A stretch of 64,000 nucleotides of DNA from Pseudomonas sp. H1h (GTDB lineage: Bacteria > Pseudomonadota > Gammaproteobacteria > Pseudomonadales > Pseudomonadaceae). How positions within the stretch are numbered: position 1 is the stretch's first letter; each line of letters starts with the position of its first letter. The position numbers were made by a program, and so were the translations under genes. Below the pieces are notes generated by a model. That model worked only from the letters and a program-made list of their open reading frames with translations, did not search any database and was not told the DNA's origin. Where the stretch lies: the NCBI RefSeq assembly GCF_000633255.1, contig NZ_AYMJ01000015.1:62001-126000 (forward strand), in the 5' to 3' direction. Positions 46,839 through 55,749 of the stretch are shown here, in pieces.

Positions 46839-47336
46839 TTACAGACGCGGCTCGACCCGCATGCGCTGCGGATTGTTCGGCAACGGCGGACGACCGTAGC
46901 GGTCATCACCGGCACCGCCGAACGGCTGATCGTCGTCGCGATCATCGGCACGGGCTGCGGCCTTGGCGGCCTCGGCCTGCGCGCGACGGGCGCGGGAGGC
47001 GCGTTCGATCGGGAAGCGGATCAACACAAAGATCAGGTAAATGCCGAACGCGATCATGCCGTACATGAACAGGTCGGAAATCGCCCGCCAGGCGTTGTTG
47101 CCGACCTTGAAGGCCAGGTCCAGCGCGGTGATGGCGATCGACGGCGCGACCTTGGCCTTCACCGGGTCAATGATGGTCGGGCTGAACAGCAACACTGCCA
47201 TCAGCACCCGCAGCGGTTCACGCAGCCAGCGCCACATCCAGCGGGTCAGGCGCATCCATACCAACAGGCAGCCTACAGCGGCAAAGGCGTAGAGGCCCCA
47301 GGCGATCAGATAGTCGTTCTCGGTCATGGTGTCCAT
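46839..47336 (-). CDS. Small inner-membrane protein
   Basis: A 165-residue protein, or 162 if the ATG three codons later is used; neither start has a clear ribosome site. Three hydrophobic segments ([37 protein letters not shown] and one between) are followed by a highly charged tail of about 50 residues ([20 protein letters not shown]) that ends in Pro/Arg-rich sequence. It begins a minus-strand run and is divergent from oligopeptidase B. Function unknown. Confidence 0.7.
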   Translation of the reverse strand: MDTMTENDYLIAWGLYAFAAVGCLLVWMRLTRWMWRWLREPLRVLMAVLLFSPTIIDPVKAKVAPSIAITALDLAFKVGNNAWRAISDLFMYGMIAFGIYLIFVLIRFPIERASRARRAQAEAAKAAARADDRDDDQPFGGAGDDRYGRPPLPNNPQRMRVEPRL

Positions 47337-47419
47337 GGCAAGGCAGGCAAAGAGGCGCTTATAGTAACGACTTTTCGCCCGCCAGGCTTGTCCCAATGCC
47401 AGACGGCCAGCTGCCATCC

Positions 47420-47512
47420 CTGTAGGAGCGGGCTTGCTCGCGAAAGCGCTGTCTCAGCCAAATAAATATTTACTGACAGGACGCCTTCGCGAGCAAGCCC
47501 GCGCCCACAGGA
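47420..47512. repeat. REP element, inverted pair between divergent genes
   Basis: GTAGGAGCGGGCTTGCTCGC on the left and CGCGAGCAAGCCCGCGCCCA on the right, inside the 234-bp region that should hold the promoters of both divergent neighbours. This is the only pair in the window at a divergent junction. Confidence 0.9.
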
Positions 47513-47570
47513 TCTACAGTGGTTTCACGAGCGGCGACCACCATTTCCGAACATTGTCCGAGAGCCTTCC

Positions 47571-49625
47571 ATGCCCCAATCCGCCAACGTCAGCAGCGCC
47601 CCGATCGCCCACAAGGCTGCCGGTGCCGACCCGTATGCCTGGCTGCAGGAACGCGACACCGATGCGGTGCTCGACTACCTCAAGGCCGAAAACACTTATC
47701 AGGAAGCGCAAACCGCTGATCAGGCCTCCCTGCGCGAAAGCCTGTTCGAAGAGATCAAGGGCCGGATCCTCGAAACCGACCTGTCCCTGCCCTCGCCGTG
47801 GGGTCCGTACCTGTATTACACGCGCACCACCGCTGGCGACGAATACGCCCGCCATTACCGCTGCCCGCGTCCCGCCGACGACAGCCTGACCCTCGACGAG
47901 AGCCGCGAGCAATTGCTGCTGGACCCGAACGTGCTGGCCAACGGCGGCTTTTTCTCCCTCGGCGCGTTCAGCATCAGTCCCGACCACCAGCGTCTGGCCT
48001 ACAGTGTCGACGCCTCGGGTGATGAGATCTACACGCTGTTCGTCAAGGAACTGGCCAGCGACAAGGTCAGCGAACTGGAGTTCGAGGACTGCGACGGCAG
48101 CATGACCTGGGCCAACGACAGCCTGACGCTGTTTTTTGGCGTGCTCGACGACACTCACCGCCCGCACAAACTGTTTCGCTACCGCCTCGACGGCACCGCG
48201 GCCGAAGAGGTGTTCCACGAGCCGGACGGGCGTTTCTTCCTGCATTGCTACCGCGCAAGCTCCGAGCAGCAGTTGCTGCTGACCCTGGGCAGCAAGACCA
48301 CCAGTGAGGTCTGGGTGCTGGATGCCCATCAGCCGCATCTGCCCTTCACCTGCCTGGCGCCACGGGTCGAGGATCACGAATACGACGTCGACCACGGCAT
48401 GCTCGATGGCGCGTGGACATGGTTCATTCGCACCAACCGCGACGGCATCAACTTCGCCCTGTACCAGGCACCGGACAGCGGCGTCGCGCCGAGTGAAGCC
48501 GACTGGCAGAACCTGATCCCGCACAGCGACACGGTGATGCTCGACGGCGTGACCCTCAACGCCGAGGCCATGACCCTGAGCCTGCGCGAAGGTGGCTTGC
48601 CGGTCATCGAGGTTCACCCGCAAGGCCTGACGCCGTATCGCGTGCAATTGCCGGACGCGGCCTATAGCCTCTATGTGCAAAACAGCCTGGAGTTCGAGAG
48701 CGACCGCATCCGTCTGCGCTACGAAGCGTTGAACCGTCCGGCGCAGGTGCGCCAGTTGAGGCTGGCCACCGGCGAGCAAACCGTCCTGAAAGAGACCCCG
48801 GTGCTTGGCCCGTTCGACGCCGACGCCTACGTCAGCCAACGCCTGTGGGCCACTGCACCGGACGGCACGCAGGTGCCGATCAGCCTGGTGATGAAACGCG
48901 AAATGGTCGGCAAAGCGGTGCCGCTGTACTTGTACGGTTACGGCGCTTACGGTTCCAGCCTCGACCCGTGGTTCTCCCACGCACGCCTGAGCCTGCTGGA
49001 TCGCGGCATGGCCTTCGCCATCGCCCACGTGCGTGGCGGCGGTGAGCTGGGCGAGGCCTGGTATCGCGCCGGCAAGCAGGAACACAAGCACAACACCTTC
49101 AGCGACTTCATTGCCTGCGCCGAATTCCTGATCCTCAACGGCATCACTACGCCCGAGCAGCTGGCAATCAGCGGCGGCAGCGCCGGGGGCCTGCTGATCG
49201 GCGCGGTGCTCAACCAGCGCCCGGACCTGTTCGGCGTGGCGATTGCCGAAGTGCCGTTCGTCGACGTGCTCAACACCATGCTCGACCCGGACCTGCCGCT
49301 GACCGTCACCGAGTATGACGAGTGGGGCAATCCCGAAGAGCCGCAGGTTTATGAGCGGATCAAGGCCTATGCGCCGTACGAAAACGTCACCGCGCAGGCC
49401 TATCCGGCGACGCTGGTGATCGCCGGCTACAACGACAGCCGCGTGCAGTACTGGGAAGCGGCCAAGTGGGTGGCGAAACTGCGTGCGACCAAAACCGACG
49501 ACAACCTGCTGCTGCTCAAGACCGAACTGGGTGCCGGACACGGCGGGATGAGCGGGCGTTATCAGGGATTACGTGACGTAGCGCTCGAATATGCATTTGT
49601 ATTCAAGGTTTTGGGGCTGGCCTGA
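47571..49625 (+). CDS. ptrB: Oligopeptidase B (protease II)
   Basis: A 684-residue S9A serine peptidase that cuts oligopeptides after Lys or Arg. An N-terminal seven-blade propeller (about 70-400) is followed by the alpha/beta hydrolase domain with nucleophile ISGGSAGGLL (Ser537), catalytic Asp near YNDSRV and His in LGAGHGGMSG. Lacks a signal peptide, so it is cytoplasmic. Start ATG at 47571. Long opposite-strand readings over this gene are shadows caused by its codon pattern. Confidence 0.93.
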   Translation: MPQSANVSSAPIAHKAAGADPYAWLQERDTDAVLDYLKAENTYQEAQTADQASLRESLFEEIKGRILETDLSLPSPWGPYLYYTRTTAGDEYARHYRCPRPADDSLTLDESREQLLLDPNVLANGGFFSLGAFSISPDHQRLAYSVDASGDEIYTLFVKELASDKVSELEFEDCDGSMTWANDSLTLFFGVLDDTHRPHKLFRYRLDGTAAEEVFHEPDGRFFLHCYRASSEQQLLLTLGSKTTSEVWVLDAHQPHLPFTCLAPRVEDHEYDVDHGMLDGAWTWFIRTNRDGINFALYQAPDSGVAPSEADWQNLIPHSDTVMLDGVTLNAEAMTLSLREGGLPVIEVHPQGLTPYRVQLPDAAYSLYVQNSLEFESDRIRLRYEALNRPAQVRQLRLATGEQTVLKETPVLGPFDADAYVSQRLWATAPDGTQVPISLVMKREMVGKAVPLYLYGYGAYGSSLDPWFSHARLSLLDRGMAFAIAHVRGGGELGEAWYRAGKQEHKHNTFSDFIACAEFLILNGITTPEQLAISGGSAGGLLIGAVLNQRPDLFGVAIAEVPFVDVLNTMLDPDLPLTVTEYDEWGNPEEPQVYERIKAYAPYENVTAQAYPATLVIAGYNDSRVQYWEAAKWVAKLRATKTDDNLLLLKTELGAGHGGMSGRYQGLRDVALEYAFVFKVLGLA

Positions 49626-49691
49626 GGAACTCCGTCGGTCACTTGGGTCTTAATTCCAGACCCCGGTGGTCGATACACCACAGATCCCCTT

Positions 49692-49782
49692 TGTGGGAGC
49701 GGGCTTGCTCGCGAAGGCGCCCGGTCAGTCAAGACTGATATTGGCTGACCCACCGCCTTCGCGAGCACGCCCGCTCCCACAA
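49692..49782. repeat. REP element, inverted pair (type 1)
   Basis: GGGAGCGGGCTTGCTCGCGA on the left and CGCGAGCACGCCCGCTCCCA on the right, between ptrB and the cNMP-binding protein gene. Confidence 0.9.
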
Positions 49783-49831
49783 CGGTCCGTGTAGTGCCTG
49801 AAAACCGTGAAAACAAAAAGACCGCAATGAC

Positions 49832-50305
49832 ATGTCAGAACCAACCCTACTGAACAACGAAATCCGCGACTGGCTGATGGACTGCGGCCTGTTCGACCAA
49901 TTGCAACTGGCGGACTTTGCCGCGGCCTCGGGCTATTTCAGCATCAGCACCGTGGCAGAAGGCGAAGCGATTTTCCGCGAGGGCGATGCCGGCAGCTTCA
50001 TGTGCATCATCCACACCGGCCAGGTGGCCGTGCAGAAAACCGGCAGCGATGGCCAGGTAGTGACCATGGCCATCCTGCGCAGCGGTCGGGCGTTCGGCGA
50101 AATGGCCGTGCTCGATGGCGAACGGCGCTCGGCCACCTGTATCGCCGCGAGCAACTGCCAACTGCTTAACCTGGGCAAGGACTCGCTGGAAAAAATGCTC
50201 AACGACGCGCCGAAGATCGCCGCGAAGATCATCCGCGCCCTCGCTGTCTCCCTGTCCAAACGCCTGCGCATGGCCGACGGCCAACTGGCGGCGCAGCAGA
50301 TCTAG
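49832..50305 (+). CDS. Cyclic-nucleotide-binding domain protein
   Basis: A 157-residue protein consisting mainly of a cNMP-binding domain (YFSISTVAEGEAIFREGDAG; AFGEMAVLDGERRSATCIAA, residues about 30-110) with no recognised output domain. The phosphate-binding cassette FGEMAVLDGERRSA matches the GE...RxA pattern. It probably senses cAMP or c-di-GMP and contacts an unknown partner. Its 3' end overlaps the convergent proline-rich protein gene by 4 bp. Confidence 0.82.
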   Translation: MSEPTLLNNEIRDWLMDCGLFDQLQLADFAAASGYFSISTVAEGEAIFREGDAGSFMCIIHTGQVAVQKTGSDGQVVTMAILRSGRAFGEMAVLDGERRSATCIAASNCQLLNLGKDSLEKMLNDAPKIAAKIIRALAVSLSKRLRMADGQLAAQQI

Positions 50306-50586
50306 CCGCCGGGGGATTTGGCCTTGGTGCCGCTCGGTTCGACACCCGGTACCGGTTGATCCTTGCTTGGCGGGCTGGGCATTTCGATCGGCACCAGCGG
50401 CGGACTGCCACTGCCCGCACCTGACTTGGGAATGCTGATCGGGGTGATTTGCGGATACGGCGTCGGCGTTGCGGTACCGGGCGACCCGGGTTGCGGCGTC
50501 GGGCTGACCGGAATGGTCTGCTGCGCCTGCACTGCAGTAATCGTGAGCGCGGCCAGGGCAATGACCGTTAGAATGGTGCGCTTCAT
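50302..50586 (-). CDS. Small proline-rich exported protein
   Basis: A 94-residue protein with a signal peptide (MKRTILTVIALAALTITAVQA) and a mature region very rich in Pro, Ser and Thr (VSPTPQPGSPGTATPTPYPQ), so probably unfolded and periplasmic. Start ATG at 50586, with GGAGC upstream. Its stop overlaps that of the convergent cNMP gene. Function unknown. Confidence 0.7.
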   Translation of the reverse strand: MKRTILTVIALAALTITAVQAQQTIPVSPTPQPGSPGTATPTPYPQITPISIPKSGAGSGSPPLVPIEMPSPPSKDQPVPGVEPSGTKAKSPGG

Positions 50587-50666
50587 CAAGGGCTCCGTTT
50601 GGCCTCTAGTCTGCGCTCAGGCTACTCCCAACGGGCCTGCTTGCCTTCCCCCTTGTAGAGATTTCC

Positions 50667-51353
50667 ATGAAACGTTTCGTTCTGCTCGACACCACGCCGA
50701 TCCCTGACAACGGTGGCGCCCTGTGCCTGTTCGAGTATGGCGAGGATTTCGTCATCAAGATCCAGGGCGGCGACGGCGGGCAATTGATGAACACGCGCAT
50801 GCACGGTTCCGAAGATGCGCTGGCCGAAATTCCATGCCGCAAGGTCGCCGGACGGCCGAATTCGCGGGTACTGATCGGCGGTTTGGGCATGGGCTTCACC
50901 CTCGCTTCGGCGCTCAAGCACCTGGGCAAGAGCGCCGAAGTGGTGGTCGCCGAACTGGTGCCCGGCGTGGTGGAATGGAACCGAGGGGCGCTGGGTGAAA
51001 AGTCCGGTCGGCCGCTGCTCGATCCACGCACGGTGATCCGTCAGGACGACGTGGCCAAGGTGCTGCAAAGCGAGCCGAATGGCTTCGACGCGATCATGCT
51101 CGACGTCGACAACGGTCCCGAAGGCCTGACGCAGAAGGCCAACAGCTGGCTGTATTCGGCTGCCGGGCTCAACGCCTGCGCCAAGGCCCTGCGGCCCAAA
51201 GGCGTGCTGGCGGTGTGGTCAGCCAGCGCTGACCGGCAGTTTTCCGACAAATTGAAGAAGGCTGGTTTCAAGGCTGAAGAAGTCCAGGTCTTCGCCCACG
51301 GCAACAAGGGCACCCGCCATACGATCTGGATTGCCGAGAAGCTCAAGGGCTGA
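50667..51353 (+). CDS. Spermidine-synthase-fold methyltransferase-like protein
   Basis: A 228-residue protein with a Rossmann core and the motif RVLIGGLGMGFTLASALKHL (about 69-88), typical of the spermidine synthase/SAM methyltransferase group, and DAIMLDVDNGPEGL (about 143-156). The N-terminal beta domain of true spermidine synthases is reduced. The product is not known. Start at 50667. Confidence 0.8.
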   Translation: MKRFVLLDTTPIPDNGGALCLFEYGEDFVIKIQGGDGGQLMNTRMHGSEDALAEIPCRKVAGRPNSRVLIGGLGMGFTLASALKHLGKSAEVVVAELVPGVVEWNRGALGEKSGRPLLDPRTVIRQDDVAKVLQSEPNGFDAIMLDVDNGPEGLTQKANSWLYSAAGLNACAKALRPKGVLAVWSASADRQFSDKLKKAGFKAEEVQVFAHGNKGTRHTIWIAEKLKG

Positions 51354-51403
51354 GCTAAACTGGCGTCATAACCGTCATTAGTCTTTTTTACAAAGGTGAA
51401 CCC

Positions 51404-51775
51404 ATGAGTTCGTCCACCCCGACCAACACGTCGAAGCTCGATCGCATCCTTGCCGACAACCAGCGCGACAAGGAAATGGGCTACCGCGACAAGGCCCTGA
51501 AGATGTACCCGCACGTGTGTGGCCGCTGCGCACGTGAGTTCTCCGGCAAGCGCCTGAGCGAACTGACCGTGCACCACCGCGACCACAACCACGACAACAA
51601 TCCGCAGGACGGCTCGAACTGGGAGCTGTTGTGCCTGTACTGCCACGACAACGAACACTCGCGCTACACCGACCAGCAGTATTTTGGTGACGGCTCACTG
51701 AGCACGCCGAAGATTGCCAAGGCAACGCATAACCCGTTTGCCGCCCTCGCCGGGCTTATGAAGAAAGAAGACTGA
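51404..51775 (+). CDS. yajD: YajD-type HNH nuclease
   Basis: A 123-residue protein with an HNH/zinc site: CGRCAREFSG, TVHHRDHNHDNN and LLCLYCHDNEHSR, the two CxxC pairs and the histidines being in place. YajD is a predicted HNH nuclease with unproven role. Start at 51404. It is followed by a REP pair. Confidence 0.88.
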   Translation: MSSSTPTNTSKLDRILADNQRDKEMGYRDKALKMYPHVCGRCAREFSGKRLSELTVHHRDHNHDNNPQDGSNWELLCLYCHDNEHSRYTDQQYFGDGSLSTPKIAKATHNPFAALAGLMKKED

Positions 51776-51798
51776 AGATCTTCAGCGCCTGAACTGGC

Positions 51799-51878
51799 CC
51801 CTTCGCGAGCAGGCTCGCTCCCACAGGATCCTCTGACGACCGAGACCTCTGTGGGAGCGGGCTTGCTCGCGAAGAGGC
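51799..51878. repeat. REP element, inverted pair (type 1)
   Basis: TTCGCGAGCAGGCTCGCTCC on the left and GGGAGCGGGCTTGCTCGCGA on the right, 24 bp apart, between yajD and the SPOUT methyltransferase gene. Confidence 0.9.
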
Positions 51879-51964
51879 CAGAACAGCCACCACAAGTCCT
51901 GAATCTGCCCGCCCTCCCCCAATCCCCGTATAATCGCCCTCTTTTTCCCGAAGGCACCCCGCTC

Positions 51965-52435
51965 GTGGCAGACAAACGTTACAGCTGCATTGGTTTGTAC
52001 AACCCCAAGTCACCGGAGAACGTCGGTTCGGTGATGCGCGCCGCAGGCTGTTACGGCGTGGCGTCGGTGTTCTATACCGGCAAGCGTTATGAACGCGCCG
52101 CCGACTTCGTCACCGACACCAAGCGCGTGCACTACGACATCCCGCTGATCGGCATCGACGACCTGAAGAAGATCCTCCCGCTCAACTGCGTACCGGTTGC
52201 TGTGGAACTGGTCGAAGGCGCCCGTCCGCTGCCTGAATACACCCACCCGGACCGCGCGCTGTACATCTTCGGCCCGGAAGACGGCTCGCTGGACAAAGAG
52301 ATCCGCGACTGGTGCGAAGACGTCGTTTACATCCCGACCACCGGCTGCATGAACCTCGCTGCCACGGTCAACGTCGTGCTCTACGACCGCATGGCCAAGG
52401 GGCTGAATACTCGCTCGGGGCCGAAATTCCGCTGA
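51965..52435 (+). CDS. SPOUT RNA 2'-O-methyltransferase, TrmH-like
   Basis: A 156-residue protein from the GTG at 51965; a longer reading upstream would run into the REP pair. It shows the SpoU core: YNPKSPENVGSVMRAAGCYG near the start, LYIFGPEDGSLDKEIRDWCE, and IPTTGCMNLAATVNVVLYDR near the end, which form the deep trefoil knot and SAM site. It probably methylates tRNA or rRNA; the target is unknown. Confidence 0.85.
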   Translation: MADKRYSCIGLYNPKSPENVGSVMRAAGCYGVASVFYTGKRYERAADFVTDTKRVHYDIPLIGIDDLKKILPLNCVPVAVELVEGARPLPEYTHPDRALYIFGPEDGSLDKEIRDWCEDVVYIPTTGCMNLAATVNVVLYDRMAKGLNTRSGPKFR

Positions 52436-52517
52436 AACGTCGCACATCCGATGGAACGAGCCGACCGTTGCGGCAGTCAGCTTATCTATCTATTGCACAT
52501 TGCCTGGGAGACAGATC

Positions 52518-52895
52518 ATGACCGAGCTCAAACGCGTCCAACGTATCGAATCCACCCCGTTCCAGAGCCGTTCCGAACAGAACGTCGAAGGCTGGGAGCG
52601 CATCGGATCCCTGGCCGGTGGCGTGATCATGGTCGGCAAGGGCCTGCGCCGTGGCGGTGTGTTCGGCCTGCTTCAGGTGGCGATTGGCGGTGTGGCGATG
52701 GCCCGTGGCATCACCGGACACAGCTCGGTGAAAAGCCTGCTGGAGAAAAGCCGTCAGGACATGAACAACGTGCGGGCGAAGATCGAGCGCGCCGGTGAAG
52801 AGTTGAGCAAGCTGAAGGCCAATGCCGAGGCGGCGACCAGCACCGCGACGGTGACTGGCAATGATTCGGTGAAATCGCCCAAAGCCGGGGTTTGA
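52518..52895 (+). CDS. DUF2892-type inner-membrane protein
   Basis: A 125-residue protein. Residues 24-68 hold the DUF2892 (YgaP-like) pair of short hydrophobic helices (GWERIGSLAGGVIMVGKGLR; GVFGLLQVAIGGVAMARGIT), followed by a helical tail (residues 70-115, KSLLEKSRQDMNNVRAKIER) that looks like a coiled coil. The start is the ATG at 52518 with GGGAGA before it. Function unknown. Confidence 0.75.
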   Translation: MTELKRVQRIESTPFQSRSEQNVEGWERIGSLAGGVIMVGKGLRRGGVFGLLQVAIGGVAMARGITGHSSVKSLLEKSRQDMNNVRAKIERAGEELSKLKANAEAATSTATVTGNDSVKSPKAGV

Positions 52896-52920
52896 GCCTG
52901 AACTTGCAGTGAGGCTACCG

Positions 52921-52996
52921 GCCTCTTCGCGAGCAAGCCCGCTCCCACAGTTTGAAATACATTTTCCTGTGGGAGCGGGCTTGCTCGCGAAGGCGG
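52921..52996. repeat. REP element, inverted pair (type 1)
   Basis: TTCGCGAGCAAGCCCGCTCC on the left and GGGAGCGGGCTTGCTCGCGA on the right, ending three bases before the stop of the convergent gene. Confidence 0.9.
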
Positions 52997-52998
52997 TA

Positions 52999-54228
52999 TC
53001 ACTGCAGTAACGCGCTATCAAGAACCTTGGAGGGCTCGCCCAGAACGCTCTCGGCCAGTTGCACAAACGCCTTGGTACTCACCGTCCCCAAATGCATCGC
53101 TGCGCGCAGCACATCATCCAGCGAGCGCTTGTTCCGCGTCTTCAGGCGAATCTCGCGATCCAGCTCCTGCAGCACAACCACCGCTTTTGACATCTGCGCC
53201 GGGCTGAGCTGCTCGCCGCGCAAGGTCGTGACTTTCTGACTGTCCCTGGTCAGCTTCGCCTGCAACGCCTGATAACGCTCATCGCTCATACCCCCGGCAC
53301 GACGCACCAGCTCGATGGCGTAATACTCGGCAAAGCCTTCGCTGATCCAGTCGCTGCGCTGCTCGTCGTTGATCCGTCCGAACACCTGCGCCAGCTCGCG
53401 CACCAGCGCACTGCTGCCGCTTTCGCTGACCAGCGGCAAGCGCGTGTTGAGATAAATCGATTCATGCGCACCGAGACTGCCGCGCCACATCGGATCATTG
53501 GCGCCGACGATCAACAGTTTGCCCGGATGCCGTGGGTACACAGCCTGTACCTGCGGCCAGATGAACGTCAGCAACGTCAACACATCCATGCGACGCATGC
53601 CCTGCCCTTGCGGCGAGGCCACGGTGACTTCGGTTTCGCCCAGGCGCGTGCGGCGACTGCCGAGGTGGCCGGCCAGCATCCAGCCGGTCGGCCGATCGAA
53701 CAGGCGTGAAGGGTTGTCGATGCGGAATTTGTTCTTGCCGATGCGCGGCCAGGCGGTTTCGACGCTTTGCCAGCCGTTGGGCAGTTCGAATTGCAGACGC
53801 GACACCAACTCGACGCCATCCTGCTGATCGAGTTTGGCCGGCGGTACCAGATCATCACCGCGCAGCAGTGCCCAGTTCGGGGTCATGCGCGTGTCGAAGC
53901 TGCCGCTCTTGCGCCCGTGACTGAGGGTGACGCGATAGGTCAGGCTGGCCTTGTCGCCCGTCGGACGCCAGAGGCCACGGGCCTGCTTGCCCGGGGTCAG
54001 CTGCCATTGGCCATCGGCTTTGAAGTCGCTGTAATGGCTGCCATCACCGAGGTCGAAGTCGAGGCTGCGCACCGCTTCGCCTTTGGCCAGGGTCAGGCGC
54101 ACCTCGGCCTGATCGCTTTGCGGCAACAGACGCACGTGGTAGTCCAGATCGACCTTCTTTGCCGCCCACACCGGCGCGCTCAACGCCAGCAGGCCAATGC
54201 CGAGCGCCCGCCGCAATCCCACAGCCAT
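52999..54228 (-). CDS. Exported M1/M61-like pseudo-peptidase
   Basis: A 409-residue protein with a signal peptide (LGIGLLALSAPVWAA) and an overall layout of a gluzincin peptidase, with a beta N-domain (HVRLLPQSDQAEVRLTLAKG) and a catalytic-like domain. The zinc site is lost: where HExxH is expected the sequence is RELAQ (Arg277, Gln281), each His being one base from its codon here, while the downstream glutamate motif WISEGFAEYY (Glu297) is kept. Start at 54228 with AAGGAG upstream. It may be a scaffold or chaperone; no activity expected. Confidence 0.65.
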   Translation of the reverse strand: MAVGLRRALGIGLLALSAPVWAAKKVDLDYHVRLLPQSDQAEVRLTLAKGEAVRSLDFDLGDGSHYSDFKADGQWQLTPGKQARGLWRPTGDKASLTYRVTLSHGRKSGSFDTRMTPNWALLRGDDLVPPAKLDQQDGVELVSRLQFELPNGWQSVETAWPRIGKNKFRIDNPSRLFDRPTGWMLAGHLGSRRTRLGETEVTVASPQGQGMRRMDVLTLLTFIWPQVQAVYPRHPGKLLIVGANDPMWRGSLGAHESIYLNTRLPLVSESGSSALVRELAQVFGRINDEQRSDWISEGFAEYYAIELVRRAGGMSDERYQALQAKLTRDSQKVTTLRGEQLSPAQMSKAVVVLQELDREIRLKTRNKRSLDDVLRAAMHLGTVSTKAFVQLAESVLGEPSKVLDSALLQ

Positions 54229-54267
54229 ACACACTCCTTGCTTGCGCTGGTGAGTGCTGCGCACTCA

Positions 54268-54293
54268 ATCGGGAGTAAGCTCCCTCGCCACAG
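54268..54293. repeat. Single REP-like element (type 2)
   Basis: ATCGGGAGTAAGCTCCCTCG followed by CCACAG: one unpaired copy of the type 2 palindrome, between the pseudo-peptidase and YcgN genes. Confidence 0.6.
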
Positions 54294-54302
54294 ATTTACA
54301 GA

Positions 54303-54752
54303 TTAACCGGCGCGGAAAATCAGGTGATCTTCCCAGTCGTCTTCCGGCACGCTGCCTTCGGCGAGCATGCGCCCGGACTGGGAAATCCGTTCGTGGTGCA
54401 CGGCGTCACGGTCGCCGCACACCAGGTGGTGCCACAGCGGTAGATCCTTGCCTTCGCTGACCAGTCGGTAACCGCAGGTCGGCGGCAGCCATTTGAACTC
54501 TTCGGCCTGGCCCGGGGTGAGCTGGATGCAGTCCGGGACAAACTTGATGCGGTTCGGGTAATCGCTGCACTGGCAGGTTTTCAGGTCCAGCAGTTTGCAG
54601 GCGATGCGCGTGTAATAGACGCTGTTGTCTTCTTCATCTTCGAGTTTCTGCAGGCAGCACAGACCGCAGCCGTCGCACAGCGATTCCCATTCCTCGTGAT
54701 CCAGTTGATCGAGGGTTTTGCGTATCCAGAACGGTTCGACTTTGGCGGCCAT
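54303..54752 (-). CDS. YcgN family cysteine cluster protein
   Basis: A 149-residue protein with the four-cysteine cluster [15 protein letters not shown] (about residues 24-38) of the YkgJ/UPF0153 group, and the further cysteines [15 protein letters not shown] and KLLD. It probably binds zinc or an iron-sulfur cluster. Function unknown. Divergent from the nitroreductase. Confidence 0.87.
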   Translation of the reverse strand: MAAKVEPFWIRKTLDQLDHEEWESLCDGCGLCCLQKLEDEEDNSVYYTRIACKLLDLKTCQCSDYPNRIKFVPDCIQLTPGQAEEFKWLPPTCGYRLVSEGKDLPLWHHLVCGDRDAVHHERISQSGRMLAEGSVPEDDWEDHLIFRAG

Positions 54753-55031
54753 GGCTCAAGCATCAACATCAGGTGGTGAAAAGGCCGCCAGTCTAGTGCC
54801 CCAGGCCTTGCGGGCCAAGCGCTGGCGACTGCCGGTTGCGCAACGCTTGTCAGTTTCGATGCCGGCGCGTAGCTTTGCCTGTCGCAAGGAGCCTTGCCCG
54901 GAAGCCATTGACGCTCGACCGCGTTGCATTCCGGTGAACACCAAAGGCTCGGAAAATCCCATCGTTCAGCGCAACTGATCCCGCCGGGTTTTCATTCGAC
55001 TCTCTGACTCAAATACAGCAAGGAATCTTCG

Positions 55032-55625
55032 ATGAGTGCCAACCCTCGCGTTGCCGATTACGCCATTCACCCGCAGTTCACCGATCGCTGGTCGCCCCGC
55101 GCCTTCACGGGCGAAGCGATCCCGGAAGAAACCCTGCTGAGCTTCTTCGAGGCCGCGCGCTGGGCGCCGTCTGCGTACAACTCGCAGCCGTGGCGCTTCC
55201 TGTATGCGCGTCGTGACACGCCGAGCTGGGAGCGTTATCTGGGTCTGCTCAACGAGTTCAACCGCAGCTGGGCGCAACACGCCTCGGCGCTGGTGATCGT
55301 GATTTCGAAAACCACCTTCACCGCACCGGGCGCGACGGAAGAAACCCCGGCGCTGTGGCACACCTTCGACACTGGTTCGGCGTGGGGCCATCTGGCGCTG
55401 CAAGCGAGCATCAGCGGCTGGCACACTCACGGCATGGCCGGTTTCGATCAGGAACTGACCCGCAAGGAGCTGAACATCCCTGAAGGTTATGCGCTGCACG
55501 CAGCCGTCGCCGTCGGCAAGCTGGGTGACAAGGCAACCCTGGCCGAATACCTGCAGGCCCGTGAAGAACCGAGTTCGCGTCGTCCGCTGAACGAACTGGC
55601 GGCTGAAGGCGACTTCACCCTTTAA
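55032..55625 (+). CDS. Nitroreductase family protein
   Basis: A 197-residue flavoprotein. The FMN-binding start RWSPRAFTGEAIPEETLLSF and EAARWAPSAYNSQPWRFLYA are the family signature. It reduces nitro or quinone groups with NAD(P)H; the native substrate is unknown. The ATG has AAGGA upstream. It is divergent from YcgN with about 280 bp in between, in which I see no other gene. Confidence 0.85.
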   Translation: MSANPRVADYAIHPQFTDRWSPRAFTGEAIPEETLLSFFEAARWAPSAYNSQPWRFLYARRDTPSWERYLGLLNEFNRSWAQHASALVIVISKTTFTAPGATEETPALWHTFDTGSAWGHLALQASISGWHTHGMAGFDQELTRKELNIPEGYALHAAVAVGKLGDKATLAEYLQAREEPSSRRPLNELAAEGDFTL

Positions 55626-55641
55626 GCCATCACCAAAAACA

Positions 55642-55734
55642 ATGTGGGAGCGAGCCTGCTCGCGAAAGCGCTGTGTCAATCAACATTGATGTCGATTGAC
55701 ACGCCCTCTTCGCGAGCAGGCTCGCTCCCACAGT
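55642..55734. repeat. REP element, inverted pair (type 1)
   Basis: GTGGGAGCGAGCCTGCTCGC on the left and CGCGAGCAGGCTCGCTCCCA on the right, between convergent genes. Confidence 0.9.
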
Positions 55735-55749
55735 TTGTAGTGCGCTGAC

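Noticed and set aside
47514..49541. A 675-codon open frame on the minus strand opposite ptrB
   Set aside because: It is the mirror image of a strong codon pattern in a GC-rich gene; ptrB on the plus strand has all catalytic motifs and the right length, and the minus-strand protein has no recognisable feature.
54753..55031. Short open frames in the ycgN-nitroreductase gap
   Set aside because: Frames of 60-86 codons on both strands lack ribosome sites and recognisable sequence; the gap most likely holds the two divergent promoters.
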